NCBI RefSeq assembly: GCF_023061135.1
Contig: NZ_JAKGAN010000001.1
Coordinates: 496,001 to 560,000 of the forward strand
Origin: Chromohalobacter sarecensis
GTDB taxonomy: Bacteria > Pseudomonadota > Gammaproteobacteria > Pseudomonadales > Halomonadaceae
Direction of reading: 5' to 3'
DNA length: 64,000 nt
The position numbers and the translations under genes are program-made. The notes below the pieces were generated by a model, which saw only the letters and a program-made list of their open reading frames with translations, was not told the origin of the DNA and searched no databases. This document shows, piece after piece, positions 40,286-50,720 of this stretch (position 1 is its first letter; every line of letters begins with the position of its first letter).

Positions 40286-42130
40286 ATGGCTGGACAGATA
40301 CCCCAACGCTTCATCGATGATTTGCTGGCTCGTACCGACGTGGTCGAGATTGTCGGCGAACGCGTTCAGCTCAAGAAGGCCGGTCGCAACTACTCAGGTC
40401 TTTGTCCCTTCCATCAGGAAAAATCGCCATCGTTCACCGTCAGTGCCGAGAAGCAGTTCTATCACTGTTTCGGCTGCGGCGTGCACGGCAATGCGCTGCG
40501 TTTCTTGATGGAGTTCGATCATCTGCGTTTTCCCGAGGCGATTGAGCAGTTGGCGTCGCGTTTGGGACTGGACGTGCCCCGGGAAGGCGATGACGATCCG
40601 CGTGCCCAGCAGCGCGAGCAGCGTCGCGAAGAGGCGGTCAACCTGCTCGAGCTGTCGGCGAGCTTCTTCCGAGAGCGCCTGGTGATGGCGGAGGGCAGTG
40701 ACGCACGTGATTATCTCGAGCGTCGCGGGTTATCCGAGGATATCGTGCGCGAGTTCGGGATCGGCTTCGCCCCGGACAAGTGGGAGTCGCTCAAGCGACA
40801 CTTGGGCGAGCGCGGCATCAGCGATGCGGTACAGATCGAATACGGACTGTTGGTGCATCGCGAGGACTCTGGACGCAGCTACGACCGCTTTCGTAATCGG
40901 GTAATGTTTCCGATCCGCGACTGGAAGGGGCGCACCATCGCCTTCGGTGGGCGTGTACTCGGCGACGCCAAACCCAAGTACCTGAACTCGCCCGAGACGC
41001 CGGTGTTTCACAAGGGGCGCGAGCTATACGGCCTCTACGAAGCGCGTCAAGCCAACGCGCGACTGGAGCGCATGCTGGTCGTCGAGGGGTACATGGATGT
41101 CGTGGCGTTGGCTCAATTCGGGATTCGCAACGCCTGCGCGACTCTGGGGACCTCGCTTAGTGAAGACCATTTGCAGCGTCTGTTTCGCCTGGTGGGCGAG
41201 GTGGTGTTCTGTTTCGACGGCGACCAGGCCGGACGTCAGGCGGCACGCCGTGCGCTGGAGACGGTGCTGCCGTCGATGATCGACGGGCGTCAAGTGCGCT
41301 TTCTGTTTCTCCCTGAAGGCGAGGACCCGGATACCCTGATACGGCGTGAAGGCACCGAGGCTTTCGAGAACCGGGTGCTATGTGCCGCGCCTCTTTCGGA
41401 GTTTCTCTTCGATCAGGCGGCCGAGGGGCGCGACCTCAAGCATATTGAGGAACGCGAGCGTTTTGTCACCACGGTGTTGCGCGCCTTGGAGCGTTTGCCT
41501 GAAGGCGTATTGAAATCGCTGTTGCTACGCGAACTCTCGCAGCGTACGGGCGTCGAACAAGCAAATTTTCAGGCATTGCTGGCGCGTGCCGATAAGACGC
41601 ATGGCGCCCATGATGCTGGCCTCACCGACGCGCCGGAGAATACGTCTTCCGAGGCTGCGCCCTCCAGTGGGAATACGTCAGGTGGGCGGCGTGGTGTTCT
41701 GAGCCTCGTCGGTCGCTTGCTGCATTTGTTGGTGCATGAGCCCGGCTTGGTGGAGCGTTTGCCCGAGTCGCTCGATTGGTGCCCCGACGACGAAGGCGAT
41801 GGCGCGCTGTGTCACGAAGTGGTGCGCTTGATCCGCGCGGGTGGCTATCGCAACGCGCAGGTCTTGCTGGCGCATTTTCATGGCACGCCCGAAGGTGAGC
41901 GACTAGCCTGGCTGGCGCGTCGGGAACTATTGATGCCACGTGACGCACGCGGCGCCGAGGTGGAGAGTCTGGTCGATGGGTTGCGCCAACGTCATTCGCA
42001 GCGTTCGCCGCAAGAAGAGTATGACGCCCTGTTGGCCCGGATGCAGGCCGGAGAGGGGCTGTCCAGAGAAGAGCGCCAGCAGTTGAACGAGCTGCTGATG
42101 GAGTTGAAGGGCGGTACTCGTCCAATATGA
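40286..42130 (+). CDS. dnaG: DNA primase
   Basis: Synthesises RNA primers for replication. The 614 residues have an N-terminal CHC2 zinc finger (CPFHQEKSPSF and FYHCFGCGVHG), a Toprim catalytic core (VVEGYMDVVAL with FCFDGDQAGRQAARRAL) and a C-terminal helicase-binding region after an Asp/Glu/Ser-rich linker near residue 440. It is the middle gene of rpsU-dnaG-rpoD. The start at 40286 follows GCTACCCCGCC without a strong ribosome-binding site, consistent with the low translation rate known for dnaG. Confidence 0.96.
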   Translation: MAGQIPQRFIDDLLARTDVVEIVGERVQLKKAGRNYSGLCPFHQEKSPSFTVSAEKQFYHCFGCGVHGNALRFLMEFDHLRFPEAIEQLASRLGLDVPREGDDDPRAQQREQRREEAVNLLELSASFFRERLVMAEGSDARDYLERRGLSEDIVREFGIGFAPDKWESLKRHLGERGISDAVQIEYGLLVHREDSGRSYDRFRNRVMFPIRDWKGRTIAFGGRVLGDAKPKYLNSPETPVFHKGRELYGLYEARQANARLERMLVVEGYMDVVALAQFGIRNACATLGTSLSEDHLQRLFRLVGEVVFCFDGDQAGRQAARRALETVLPSMIDGRQVRFLFLPEGEDPDTLIRREGTEAFENRVLCAAPLSEFLFDQAAEGRDLKHIEERERFVTTVLRALERLPEGVLKSLLLRELSQRTGVEQANFQALLARADKTHGAHDAGLTDAPENTSSEAAPSSGNTSGGRRGVLSLVGRLLHLLVHEPGLVERLPESLDWCPDDEGDGALCHEVVRLIRAGGYRNAQVLLAHFHGTPEGERLAWLARRELLMPRDARGAEVESLVDGLRQRHSQRSPQEEYDALLARMQAGEGLSREERQQLNELLMELKGGTRPI

Positions 42131-42349
42131 CGATCGTGGGGAAGTTGCCTGCCGCGACGGGTTGAATTGGCGCAAAACGTCGCCATTTACTAGGCAATAT
42201 CGAAAAGGGTAGCCGAACACACTAGCACACCTGGATGACAAGACAAATACGACACTGGCAGTAAAATGTCCTTAGCGGCTATACTGGCAGGCTTAGCAGC
42301 GTTTCGATCCGTTCGCTTCCAGGTGCTCCATTGTCGAGATAGGGTTTCT

Positions 42350-44200
<1,851 letters not shown>

Positions 44201-44220
44201 GCGAGGCGAGAACCAAAAAA

Positions 44221-44247
44221 CCCGCGAGTCAGCTCGCGGGTTTTTTT
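44221..44247 (+). terminator. Terminator of rpoD
   Basis: Perfect eight-base stem CCCGCGAG (44221-44228) and CTCGCGGG (44233-44240), loop TCAG, followed by seven T; also preceded by six A, so it can act in both directions. Confidence 0.95.
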
Positions 44248-44273
44248 GTGCGCCACGTATGAAGGCGGCCGTT

Positions 44274-44918
44274 TTAGCCATGATGGCGGAAGCGACGGCG
44301 CACCAGTAGCACCAGCTCTATGCAGGCGAAGAAGAGCAGCATGTAGCCGGCAAGTTCGGTAACTTCCTCGGCGGCGTCTTTGATGACGCGCTGGAAGTGA
44401 TCGCCGAGCATGGCTTCCCAGAACGCGGAACGGCCATAAAGGCGCGAGAAAACATACGTTGTGAGGAAGCCGGCGGCAAACATCCCGAAGCCAAGGCTGT
44501 CGGAGATCGACTTGAACTCCTCGACGAAAGCATGCCGGTGGCGAATCACCACGAACAGCGTCGGCAGCAAGATCAGCGTCACGATGACCTGCCAGGCCCC
44601 ATCGAAGACATAGCTGTCCAGCCAGGCGTCGTTCTCCCGGACGAAGGACGCGAACAGGAACGCCCCGAGTAATAGGCTGACATTGGGAATGGCGTCGGGA
44701 CGGCGGTATAGGTAGCCCATTAGCAACGCGCTGAGTAGCAACAATGCCGACTGCGTGAGTTCGGTCAATGACGTCTCGGAAAATCGATCGACGCCGGATT
44801 GAGCGTCCACCATGACCAGCTGCATGATGCCGGCGACGATCAAGATATAGCAAAGTGCGCGAAGGCAGGTCGCCTTGAAGCTGATCGTGACTTCGGGAGG
44901 CAGGGGCGAATGCGTCAT
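44274..44918 (-). CDS. Integral membrane protein of unknown function
   Basis: A 214-residue protein with about six hydrophobic segments, for example LRALCYILIVAGIMQLVMV, SALLLLSALLMGYLY, VSLLLGAFLFASFV, WQVIVTLILLPTLFVVI and YMLLFFACIELVLLV. The loop FASFVRENDAWLD and the VFSRLYGRSAFWEAMLGDHFQ segment are distinctive, and EEVTELAGYML precedes the last helix. ATG 44918 is favoured over 44984 because the extra residues look non-native. I do not recognise a named family. It is convergent with rpoD and shares its terminator region. Confidence 0.75.
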   Translation of the reverse strand: MTHSPLPPEVTISFKATCLRALCYILIVAGIMQLVMVDAQSGVDRFSETSLTELTQSALLLLSALLMGYLYRRPDAIPNVSLLLGAFLFASFVRENDAWLDSYVFDGAWQVIVTLILLPTLFVVIRHRHAFVEEFKSISDSLGFGMFAAGFLTTYVFSRLYGRSAFWEAMLGDHFQRVIKDAAEEVTELAGYMLLFFACIELVLLVRRRFRHHG

Positions 44919-44984
44919 ACGTGGTCTCTGGCGTGCGTCGAAGCGACGGTGATTAGGGCATCGTTTGATGCTGAATATTAGCAA

Positions 44985-45013
44985 GGAAACGACTCTTAAG
45001 AAACACCGTTTCC
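44985..45013. promoter_or_regulatory. Inverted repeat upstream of the cNMP/CBS gene
   Basis: GGAAACG (44985-44991) and CGTTTCC (45007-45013) form a seven-base inverted repeat separated by 15 bases, in the AT-rich spacer between divergent genes. A dyad operator for an unknown regulator is possible. Confidence 0.35.
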
Positions 45014-45094
45014 AATCTTTAGGATAGTTCTTTACAGAACCCGGGTAGAATCTCAGACTAACGGTATGTCCTACTATTGCCGGAGAGCGGTTGC

Positions 45095-47002
45095 ATGCAA
45101 GTAGAATTGCTGGAAGTTCGTCAGCACATGGCGCAGTTCCCGCCTTTCGAGCAGCTGTCTGACGACTTGCTCGATGCGCTGGCCGGTCAGGTCGAGGTCG
45201 GGTATTTTCAGGCCGAGACCGATATTTACCGCCACGGCGATGCCGTCGAGTATCTTCACTACATTCGTAGTGGCGCTATCGATCTGTATCGCCGCAACGG
45301 CGATCTTTACAACCGCCTCAGCGAAGGCGATATCTTCGGTCAGTTCGACCTGCTCAGGGATCGTCGTGTGCGTTTTCCGGCCCGGGCGATCGAAGACACG
45401 CTGATCTACTTCATCCCCCTCGCGACGTTTCAACGCTTGTGCGAAGCGGATGACAACTTCGCCGATTTCGTCGAGGTCGAGCGCCCGCGCCTGGAGTCTA
45501 CCGTCGACCAGCAGCGCAAGGGGCACGAGATGCTGGTGACGCGGGTACGCAAGCTGGCCTCCCGGGCACCGGTGATGGTGGAAAGCGATGCCACGGTACA
45601 GGAAGCGGCGCAGCGTATGGGCGAGCACAATGCCTCATCGGTGCTGGTGCTGGCGGCGCCGCAAACGCCGGACGATTCGCACGCCTTCACGCATGCAGAC
45701 GGACAACTGCGCCGCATGGTCGGAATTCTCACCGACCACGATCTGCGTGACCGTGTCCTGGCCGAGGGACGGCCGACGAGCACTACGGTGGGGGAACTGA
45801 TCGACGAGCGCCCGATCACCATTCAGTCCGACGAGTCGGTGTATGAAGCGATGCTGCGCATGCTGCGCAACAATATTCATCACCTGCCGATCCTTCATCG
45901 GCGTCGCCCGGTGGGCGTGTTACATCTGTCCGATATCGTGCGCCACGAGACCAATAGTAGCCTGTATCTGGTGGACAATGTCTTTCGTCAAGCCAATGTC
46001 GAAGGGTTGGCCGCGTTGAAAAGCGACGTGCGCGCGGCATTCGTGCGCATGGTCAACGAAGACGACAATTCGCAGATGGTGGGCAGTTCGCTGTCGAGCA
46101 TCGGGCGCGCGTTTACACGCCGCTTGCTGGAGCTGGCCGAGGAAGAGCTGGGGCCGCCGCCAGTGCCGTATTGCTTCATGGCGTTGGGGTCGATGGCGCG
46201 CAATGAGCAATCCATCGTCACCGACCAGGACAATGCTCTGGTACTCGATGACAGCTTCGATTCCGAGCAGCACGATGCCTATTTCCTGACATTGGCGCAA
46301 CGCGTCAGCGATGGACTGGCGGCATGCGGCTATAGCTATTGCAAGGGCGATGTCATGGCGACCAATTCGCGTTGGCGCCAACCGTTGCGCGTGTGGCAGC
46401 AATACTTCCGCGATTGGATCGACGACCCTAGTGCCGAGCGTTTGCTGCATAGCTCGATCTTCTTCGATCTCGATAGCGTTTATGGCGACGAGGCCTTCGT
46501 CGAGCGCCTGCAAGATCTTGTCGCCGAACGCGCCTCCCAGCGTCCGCACTTTTTGGCCGCGATGGCGCGCAATGCGTTGAATCGTACACCCCCGCTGGGG
46601 TTTTTCCGCACTTTCGTGATGGAAAAGGATGGTGAGCAGAACAACACGATCAATCTCAAGCGACGCGGCACGGCGCCCTTGGTCGACCTGATCCGTGTGC
46701 ATGCGCTGGCTTGCGGCTCGCGGGCACAGAATTCCTTCGACCGTCTCGAGGATATCAACAAGACGCGCTTGCTTGCGGGGCATTCCGGCGAGCGGATTCG
46801 CTACGCCCTGGAATTTATCGCCATGGTGCGTATTCGTCACCAGGTCATCGATATCCAAGAGGAGCGCGAACCGGACAATAATATCGAGCCCGAAAACGTC
46901 TCGGATAACGAGCGCCACAATCTCAAGGACGCCTTTCAGGTCCTGAGCAACGCACAGAAATTCCTGAAGTTCCGTTATCCCATGCCTTCTCAGAAACGCT
47001 GA
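45095..47002 (+). CDS. cNMP-binding, CBS and DUF294 nucleotidyltransferase-like protein
   Basis: Signalling-type protein of 635 residues. Domains in order are a cyclic-nucleotide-binding fold (about 15-140, SGAIDLYRRNGD and LSEGDIFGQFDLL), two CBS motifs (about 160-295, VGILTDHDLRDRVL and VGVLHLSDIVRH), and a DUF294/GlnD-like nucleotidyltransferase region (about 330-480) with MALGSMARNEQSIVTDQDNA, carrying the GS and DxD residues of active nucleotidyltransferases, then the DUF294 C-terminal domain. It precedes an exonuclease gene by seven bases. The same pair occurs near acetate permease in Pseudomonas; here the neighbour is a BCCT transporter on the other strand. The target is unknown. Confidence 0.88.
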   Translation: MQVELLEVRQHMAQFPPFEQLSDDLLDALAGQVEVGYFQAETDIYRHGDAVEYLHYIRSGAIDLYRRNGDLYNRLSEGDIFGQFDLLRDRRVRFPARAIEDTLIYFIPLATFQRLCEADDNFADFVEVERPRLESTVDQQRKGHEMLVTRVRKLASRAPVMVESDATVQEAAQRMGEHNASSVLVLAAPQTPDDSHAFTHADGQLRRMVGILTDHDLRDRVLAEGRPTSTTVGELIDERPITIQSDESVYEAMLRMLRNNIHHLPILHRRRPVGVLHLSDIVRHETNSSLYLVDNVFRQANVEGLAALKSDVRAAFVRMVNEDDNSQMVGSSLSSIGRAFTRRLLELAEEELGPPPVPYCFMALGSMARNEQSIVTDQDNALVLDDSFDSEQHDAYFLTLAQRVSDGLAACGYSYCKGDVMATNSRWRQPLRVWQQYFRDWIDDPSAERLLHSSIFFDLDSVYGDEAFVERLQDLVAERASQRPHFLAAMARNALNRTPPLGFFRTFVMEKDGEQNNTINLKRRGTAPLVDLIRVHALACGSRAQNSFDRLEDINKTRLLAGHSGERIRYALEFIAMVRIRHQVIDIQEEREPDNNIEPENVSDNERHNLKDAFQVLSNAQKFLKFRYPMPSQKR

Positions 47003-47009
47003 TATTTGA

Positions 47010-47735
47010 ATGAAGCCACTGTTACCACGCCGATACCCGGCGCCGCCGACATGGGCGGACTATTTCACGTCGCGTCGCGAGCAAACGCGTGATACGGCAC
47101 TGGAGCGCTACTTCGATGTCGGCGTACCCGCACCGGAGACGCCCATCAGTGATGTGCCGATGTTGGCCATGGATATGGAAACCACTGGCCTCGACGAGCA
47201 GCGTCACGCCATCGTCAGCATCGGCGTGGTGCCTTTCGATCTGCAGCGTATCCGACTCGCCGAGCGGCGTTACTGGATCGTGAGACCGCCGCGTCCCCTC
47301 AATGAGCGCTCGATCACCTTTCACCATATTACCCATAGCGAGATCGAGCAGGCGCCCGATCTCGATGATGTTCTCGATGAGTTATTGGCCGTGATGGCTG
47401 GACGCATCGTCGTGGTGCATTATCGCCATATCGAGCGCACCTTCCTGAACGCCGCCGTCAAGGCGCGGCGTGGCGAGGGGATCCACTTCCCGGTGATCGA
47501 CACCATGTCGCTGGAGGCGCGTCTGCATCGTCAGTCGTGGTGGGCGCGTCTGAGGCGCTGGCTGGGCCGTCCGCCGGCATCGATTCGCTTGCCCGATAGC
47601 CGCACGCGCTATGGTTTGCCGTCCTACCAGGCGCATCATGCCTTGATCGATGCGCTGGCGAGCGCTGAATTGCTGCAAGCGCAGATCGCGCATCGTTATA
47701 GCCGAGACACACCCCTGAGCGAAGTCTGGAGTTAG
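47010..47735 (+). CDS. DnaQ-like 3'-5' exonuclease
   Basis: DEDDh-type nuclease of 241 residues resembling the proofreading subunit family. Exo I is MDMETTG (DxE); the Exo II segment is VVHYRHIERTFL, where a Glu stands in the position usually taken by Asp; and Exo III is HHALIDALAS (H and D five residues apart). About 45 extra residues precede the domain. It follows the cNMP/CBS/DUF294 gene by seven bases and is likely co-transcribed. Not the replicative epsilon subunit, given the context and sequence; its DNA or RNA substrate is unknown. Confidence 0.85.
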   Translation: MKPLLPRRYPAPPTWADYFTSRREQTRDTALERYFDVGVPAPETPISDVPMLAMDMETTGLDEQRHAIVSIGVVPFDLQRIRLAERRYWIVRPPRPLNERSITFHHITHSEIEQAPDLDDVLDELLAVMAGRIVVVHYRHIERTFLNAAVKARRGEGIHFPVIDTMSLEARLHRQSWWARLRRWLGRPPASIRLPDSRTRYGLPSYQAHHALIDALASAELLQAQIAHRYSRDTPLSEVWS

Positions 47736-47787
47736 CCTCAGCCGGCAGTGGGTGTTGGGGTGTTGTCGCGCGATAGGTCTGAAAACG

Positions 47788-47812
47788 AAAAAGGCGGCCC
47801 ATGGGCCGCCTT
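47788..47812 (-). terminator. Terminator of the BCCT transporter gene
   Basis: GGCGGC (47793-47798) and GCCGCC (47805-47810) form a stem around CCATGG, with five A on the plus side, so a T run follows on the minus strand directly after the BCCT gene. It may also act on the exonuclease transcript, though its T run is broken. Confidence 0.7.
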
Positions 47813-47840
47813 CTCGTTTAGCACGAACCGGTGCGTGGCA

Positions 47841-49481
47841 TCAGGTGCCGCGTGGTTCGCTCATTAGGCCTTTGATGATGGCGTAGCAGGCCGCCAGCAA
47901 GACCAGCGTGAAGGGCAGGCCTGTGGTGATGACCGCCGTTTGCAGCGCGGTGAGACCGCCACCCAGAAGCAGGGCGATCGCAATCGCACCTTCGATCAAC
48001 GCCCAGAAGACGCGCTGCGGCTTAGGTGCGTCGACCTTGCCGCCGGCAGTGATCGAGTCGATGACCAGCGAGCCGGAGTCCGAGGAGGTGATGAAGAACA
48101 CCATCACCAGCACGATACCTACGAACGAAGTGATCGCCGTCAGCGGTAGCTGGCCGAGCATGGTGAATAGCTGCAGCTCCAGCGCCGCATCCTTCACGCC
48201 TTCGAAACCGCCGTTGACCTGTTCGATGGCGGTACCCCCGAAAGCGGTCATCCACAGGATCGATACGAGTGTCGGCACCAGGAGTACTGCGATCAAGAAT
48301 TCACGCACGGTGCGGCCGCGGCTGACGCGGGCGATGAACATCCCGACGAACGGTGACCAGGAAATCCACCAAGCCCAGTAGTACGCCGTCCATCCCTGTG
48401 TGAAGCCGCTATCCTCACGACCGAAGGGGTTGGACAGGGCGGGGAGATTCTTGACGTAACCGAATAGGTTCTCGAAGAACCCGGTCGCGATCAGCAGCGT
48501 CGGCCCGACGAAGATTACGAAGAGCAACAGCAGGAAGGCGAGCGCCATATTGAGCTGCGAGAGGCGTTGTACGCCCTTGTCGACCCCGGCAAGAACCGAA
48601 CCCAGCGCCACCAGCGTGATAGCAAAGATCAGTATCACCATGGTGACGTTGGTGTTGGGCGTATCGAATAGATAATGCAGCCCTGCGGAAGCCTGCGACG
48701 CCCCCAGGCCCAGCGAGGTCGCCAGACCGAAGAGCGTGGCGAAAACCGCCAGGATATCGATGACATGGCCGGGCCATCCCCACACGCGCTCACCCAGAAT
48801 CGGGTAGAAGATCGAGCGCATGGTCAGCGGCAGGCCCTTGTTATAGGAGAACAGCGCCAGCGACAGAGCGACGATGGCATAGATGCCCCAGGGATGCAGT
48901 CCCCAGTGGAAAATCGTTGCCGCCATGCCCAGCTGCGCAGCCGCTTGCTCGTTACCTTCGGCGCCGCCCAGGGGGGCGCTACTGCCACCCGCAAGCGAGG
49001 TGCCGAAGTGGGTCAGCGGCTCGGAAACGCCATAGAACATCAAGCCGATGCCCATCCCCGCTGCGAACAGCATGGCAAACCAGCCGGCATAGCTGAAATC
49101 CGGCGTGGCGTTGGCGCCGCCCAAGCGGACTTTGCTCAGCGGGGTGAAAATCAGCACCACGGCGAGTACCACGAAAATATTCGCGGCCAGTATGAAGAAC
49201 CAGTCCAAGTTGCCCGTCAAGAACGAGAACATGGCATTGAAAACTGGTGCCACCTGATTCTGGAACGCCAGCGTTACGATGACGAAAAACAGGATCACCA
49301 AGGAGGAGATCGTGAACACCTTGCCGTGTAGATCGAAGTCGATACCGAACTTCGTGGAGGTGATGTTGTCTTGTCCTATTACATAGTCGGTATCGATCAG
49401 GTTCGCCGGCCCATCCGGAGCCGGAATACCCTCTGAGCCCTCATTCGGCTCTTGCGTATCGTCCTGCGAACGTTTGTCCAT
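47841..49481 (-). CDS. BCCT-family osmolyte transporter
   Basis: Inner-membrane symporter of the betaine/choline/carnitine transporter family, 546 residues with a hydrophilic N terminus of about 55 residues and about 12 helices. Landmarks are GMGIGLMFYGVSEPLTHF (the GMG-GLMFYG motif near residue 140), the tryptophan-rich WGLHPWGIYAIVAL, and YYWAWWISWSPFVGMFIARVSRGRTVREF, which contains the family signature. Predicted to import glycine betaine, choline or a related compound with sodium or protons. Context (dimethylglycine catabolism elsewhere in this window) fits betaine-type substrates; no operon partners. Confidence 0.92.
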   Translation of the reverse strand: MDKRSQDDTQEPNEGSEGIPAPDGPANLIDTDYVIGQDNITSTKFGIDFDLHGKVFTISSLVILFFVIVTLAFQNQVAPVFNAMFSFLTGNLDWFFILAANIFVVLAVVLIFTPLSKVRLGGANATPDFSYAGWFAMLFAAGMGIGLMFYGVSEPLTHFGTSLAGGSSAPLGGAEGNEQAAAQLGMAATIFHWGLHPWGIYAIVALSLALFSYNKGLPLTMRSIFYPILGERVWGWPGHVIDILAVFATLFGLATSLGLGASQASAGLHYLFDTPNTNVTMVILIFAITLVALGSVLAGVDKGVQRLSQLNMALAFLLLLFVIFVGPTLLIATGFFENLFGYVKNLPALSNPFGREDSGFTQGWTAYYWAWWISWSPFVGMFIARVSRGRTVREFLIAVLLVPTLVSILWMTAFGGTAIEQVNGGFEGVKDAALELQLFTMLGQLPLTAITSFVGIVLVMVFFITSSDSGSLVIDSITAGGKVDAPKPQRVFWALIEGAIAIALLLGGGLTALQTAVITTGLPFTLVLLAACYAIIKGLMSEPRGT

Positions 49482-49551
49482 GAGAATTCTCCGTCTCAGG
49501 TAAGCGTCGATTGCGTCATTGACGCGAGATATGCCGCTTGGCGGTTAGCGC

Positions 49552-49579
49552 ATTGTACTTAAGAAATCTGCATAGTTGA
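49552..49579 (-). promoter_or_regulatory. Possible promoter of the BCCT gene
   Basis: On the minus strand a perfect extended match TACAAT (49552-49557) lies about 70 bases before the BCCT ATG; the -35 region TCAACT (49574-49579, 16-base spacer) is weak, which would suit activation by an osmotic regulator. Confidence 0.35.
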
Positions 49580-49658
49580 GTCGTTTTTGCCATTAAGACC
49601 TTAAACGCTTTGCACTGTGTTTCGCAAAAAAGCATTCCCGGCGGAATCGGCTTGGCAT

Positions 49659-50582
49659 TCAATGACCACTGTTGCGCGTCGCTTCCTCGACGATCCAGTC
49701 ATGCACGGCGCGTACCCGCCGATCGTCCAGTGCCCCAGGATTATAGACCAGCCCATAGCGCTTGCCGGTGGCCACGGTGCCGGCGAATGGCGCGATCAGT
49801 GCGCCGGTGTCGAGCTCATCGGTAATCAGTGTACGCCGTGCGATCGCCACGCCCATGCCGGCGATGGCCGCCTCCACGGTCAAGTGATTGCGATTGAACG
49901 TGTAGCCACGCCGCACATTGACCGATTCATCGCCCAGCGCATGCAGGTAGTGCTCCCATTCGGCGTAGTCGTGGCTGCCGCGCCATGCGGTCACGTCATG
50001 CAACAGCGGGTAGTAGCCCAGATCCTCCGGGCGCACCAGCGGCGGGCGGCGGCGCAACAGTTGCGGCGAACATACCGCGAAGATCTCTTCATCCATGAGT
50101 GGCGTGATCTGGAAGCCGGGGTAGCGTCCATCGTTGAGATCGATGGCCAGCTCGAACTCACCCTCGCGCAGTGACAGGTTGCTGTCTTCGGAAGCGACAT
50201 GCAACTCGATGTCGGGAAAGCGCGCTTGTAATCGCGTCAATCGCGGCATGAGCCACTTGGCGAGAAACGAGGGCACGCAACGCAAGCGCAGCACACCGCT
50301 CATGACCCCTGTACGCAGGCGACGCACCTCCATGCCTACTGCATCGTAGGCCTGATCGACCACCGCCGCCAGGCGCTGGCCCTCGTCAGTGAGTTCCAGG
50401 CGCCGCGGCAGGCGGCGGAATAGCTTGAAGCCCAGCCGCGCCTCGAGTTGCTTGATCTGCTGGCTGACAGCGCCGGTGGTCACGTGCAGCTCTTCGGCGG
50501 CACGGGTAAAGGAAAGGTGTCGCGCGCTGATCGCGAAGACCTTGAGCCAGGCGTGGGTTTGGGCGTGCAGGGTACGGCTCAT
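49659..50582 (-). CDS. LysR-family regulator, GcvA-like
   Basis: DNA-binding regulator of 307 residues with an N-terminal winged HTH in LSFTRAAEELHVTTGAVSQQ and linker IKQLEARLGFKLFRRLPRRL, which matches the GcvA subgroup. The rest is a periplasmic-binding-protein-like co-inducer domain. It is divergent from the serine deaminase gene, with the starts about 138 bases apart, so the likely target is sdaA; serine, glycine or a related metabolite may be the co-inducer. This is inference from divergence. Confidence 0.88.
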   Translation of the reverse strand: MSRTLHAQTHAWLKVFAISARHLSFTRAAEELHVTTGAVSQQIKQLEARLGFKLFRRLPRRLELTDEGQRLAAVVDQAYDAVGMEVRRLRTGVMSGVLRLRCVPSFLAKWLMPRLTRLQARFPDIELHVASEDSNLSLREGEFELAIDLNDGRYPGFQITPLMDEEIFAVCSPQLLRRRPPLVRPEDLGYYPLLHDVTAWRGSHDYAEWEHYLHALGDESVNVRRGYTFNRNHLTVEAAIAGMGVAIARRTLITDELDTGALIAPFAGTVATGKRYGLVYNPGALDDRRVRAVHDWIVEEATRNSGH

Positions 50583-50720
50583 GGTTTAGCCATTCTAAAG
50601 CTTGATCGAATTATTCTCCGTTGCCCGGCATACAGGCTGGCTTCAAGCTAAAGTTAAATCGAGCGCCTAACAAGTTCGTTTAGTAATTTTGATTCATCAA
50701 GACTGTTCGAGGTGGCACGC

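Noticed and set aside
42266-42349. N-terminal extension of rpoD
   Set aside because: The extra residues do not match sigma70 region 1.1; the ATG at 42350 gives the conserved N terminus.
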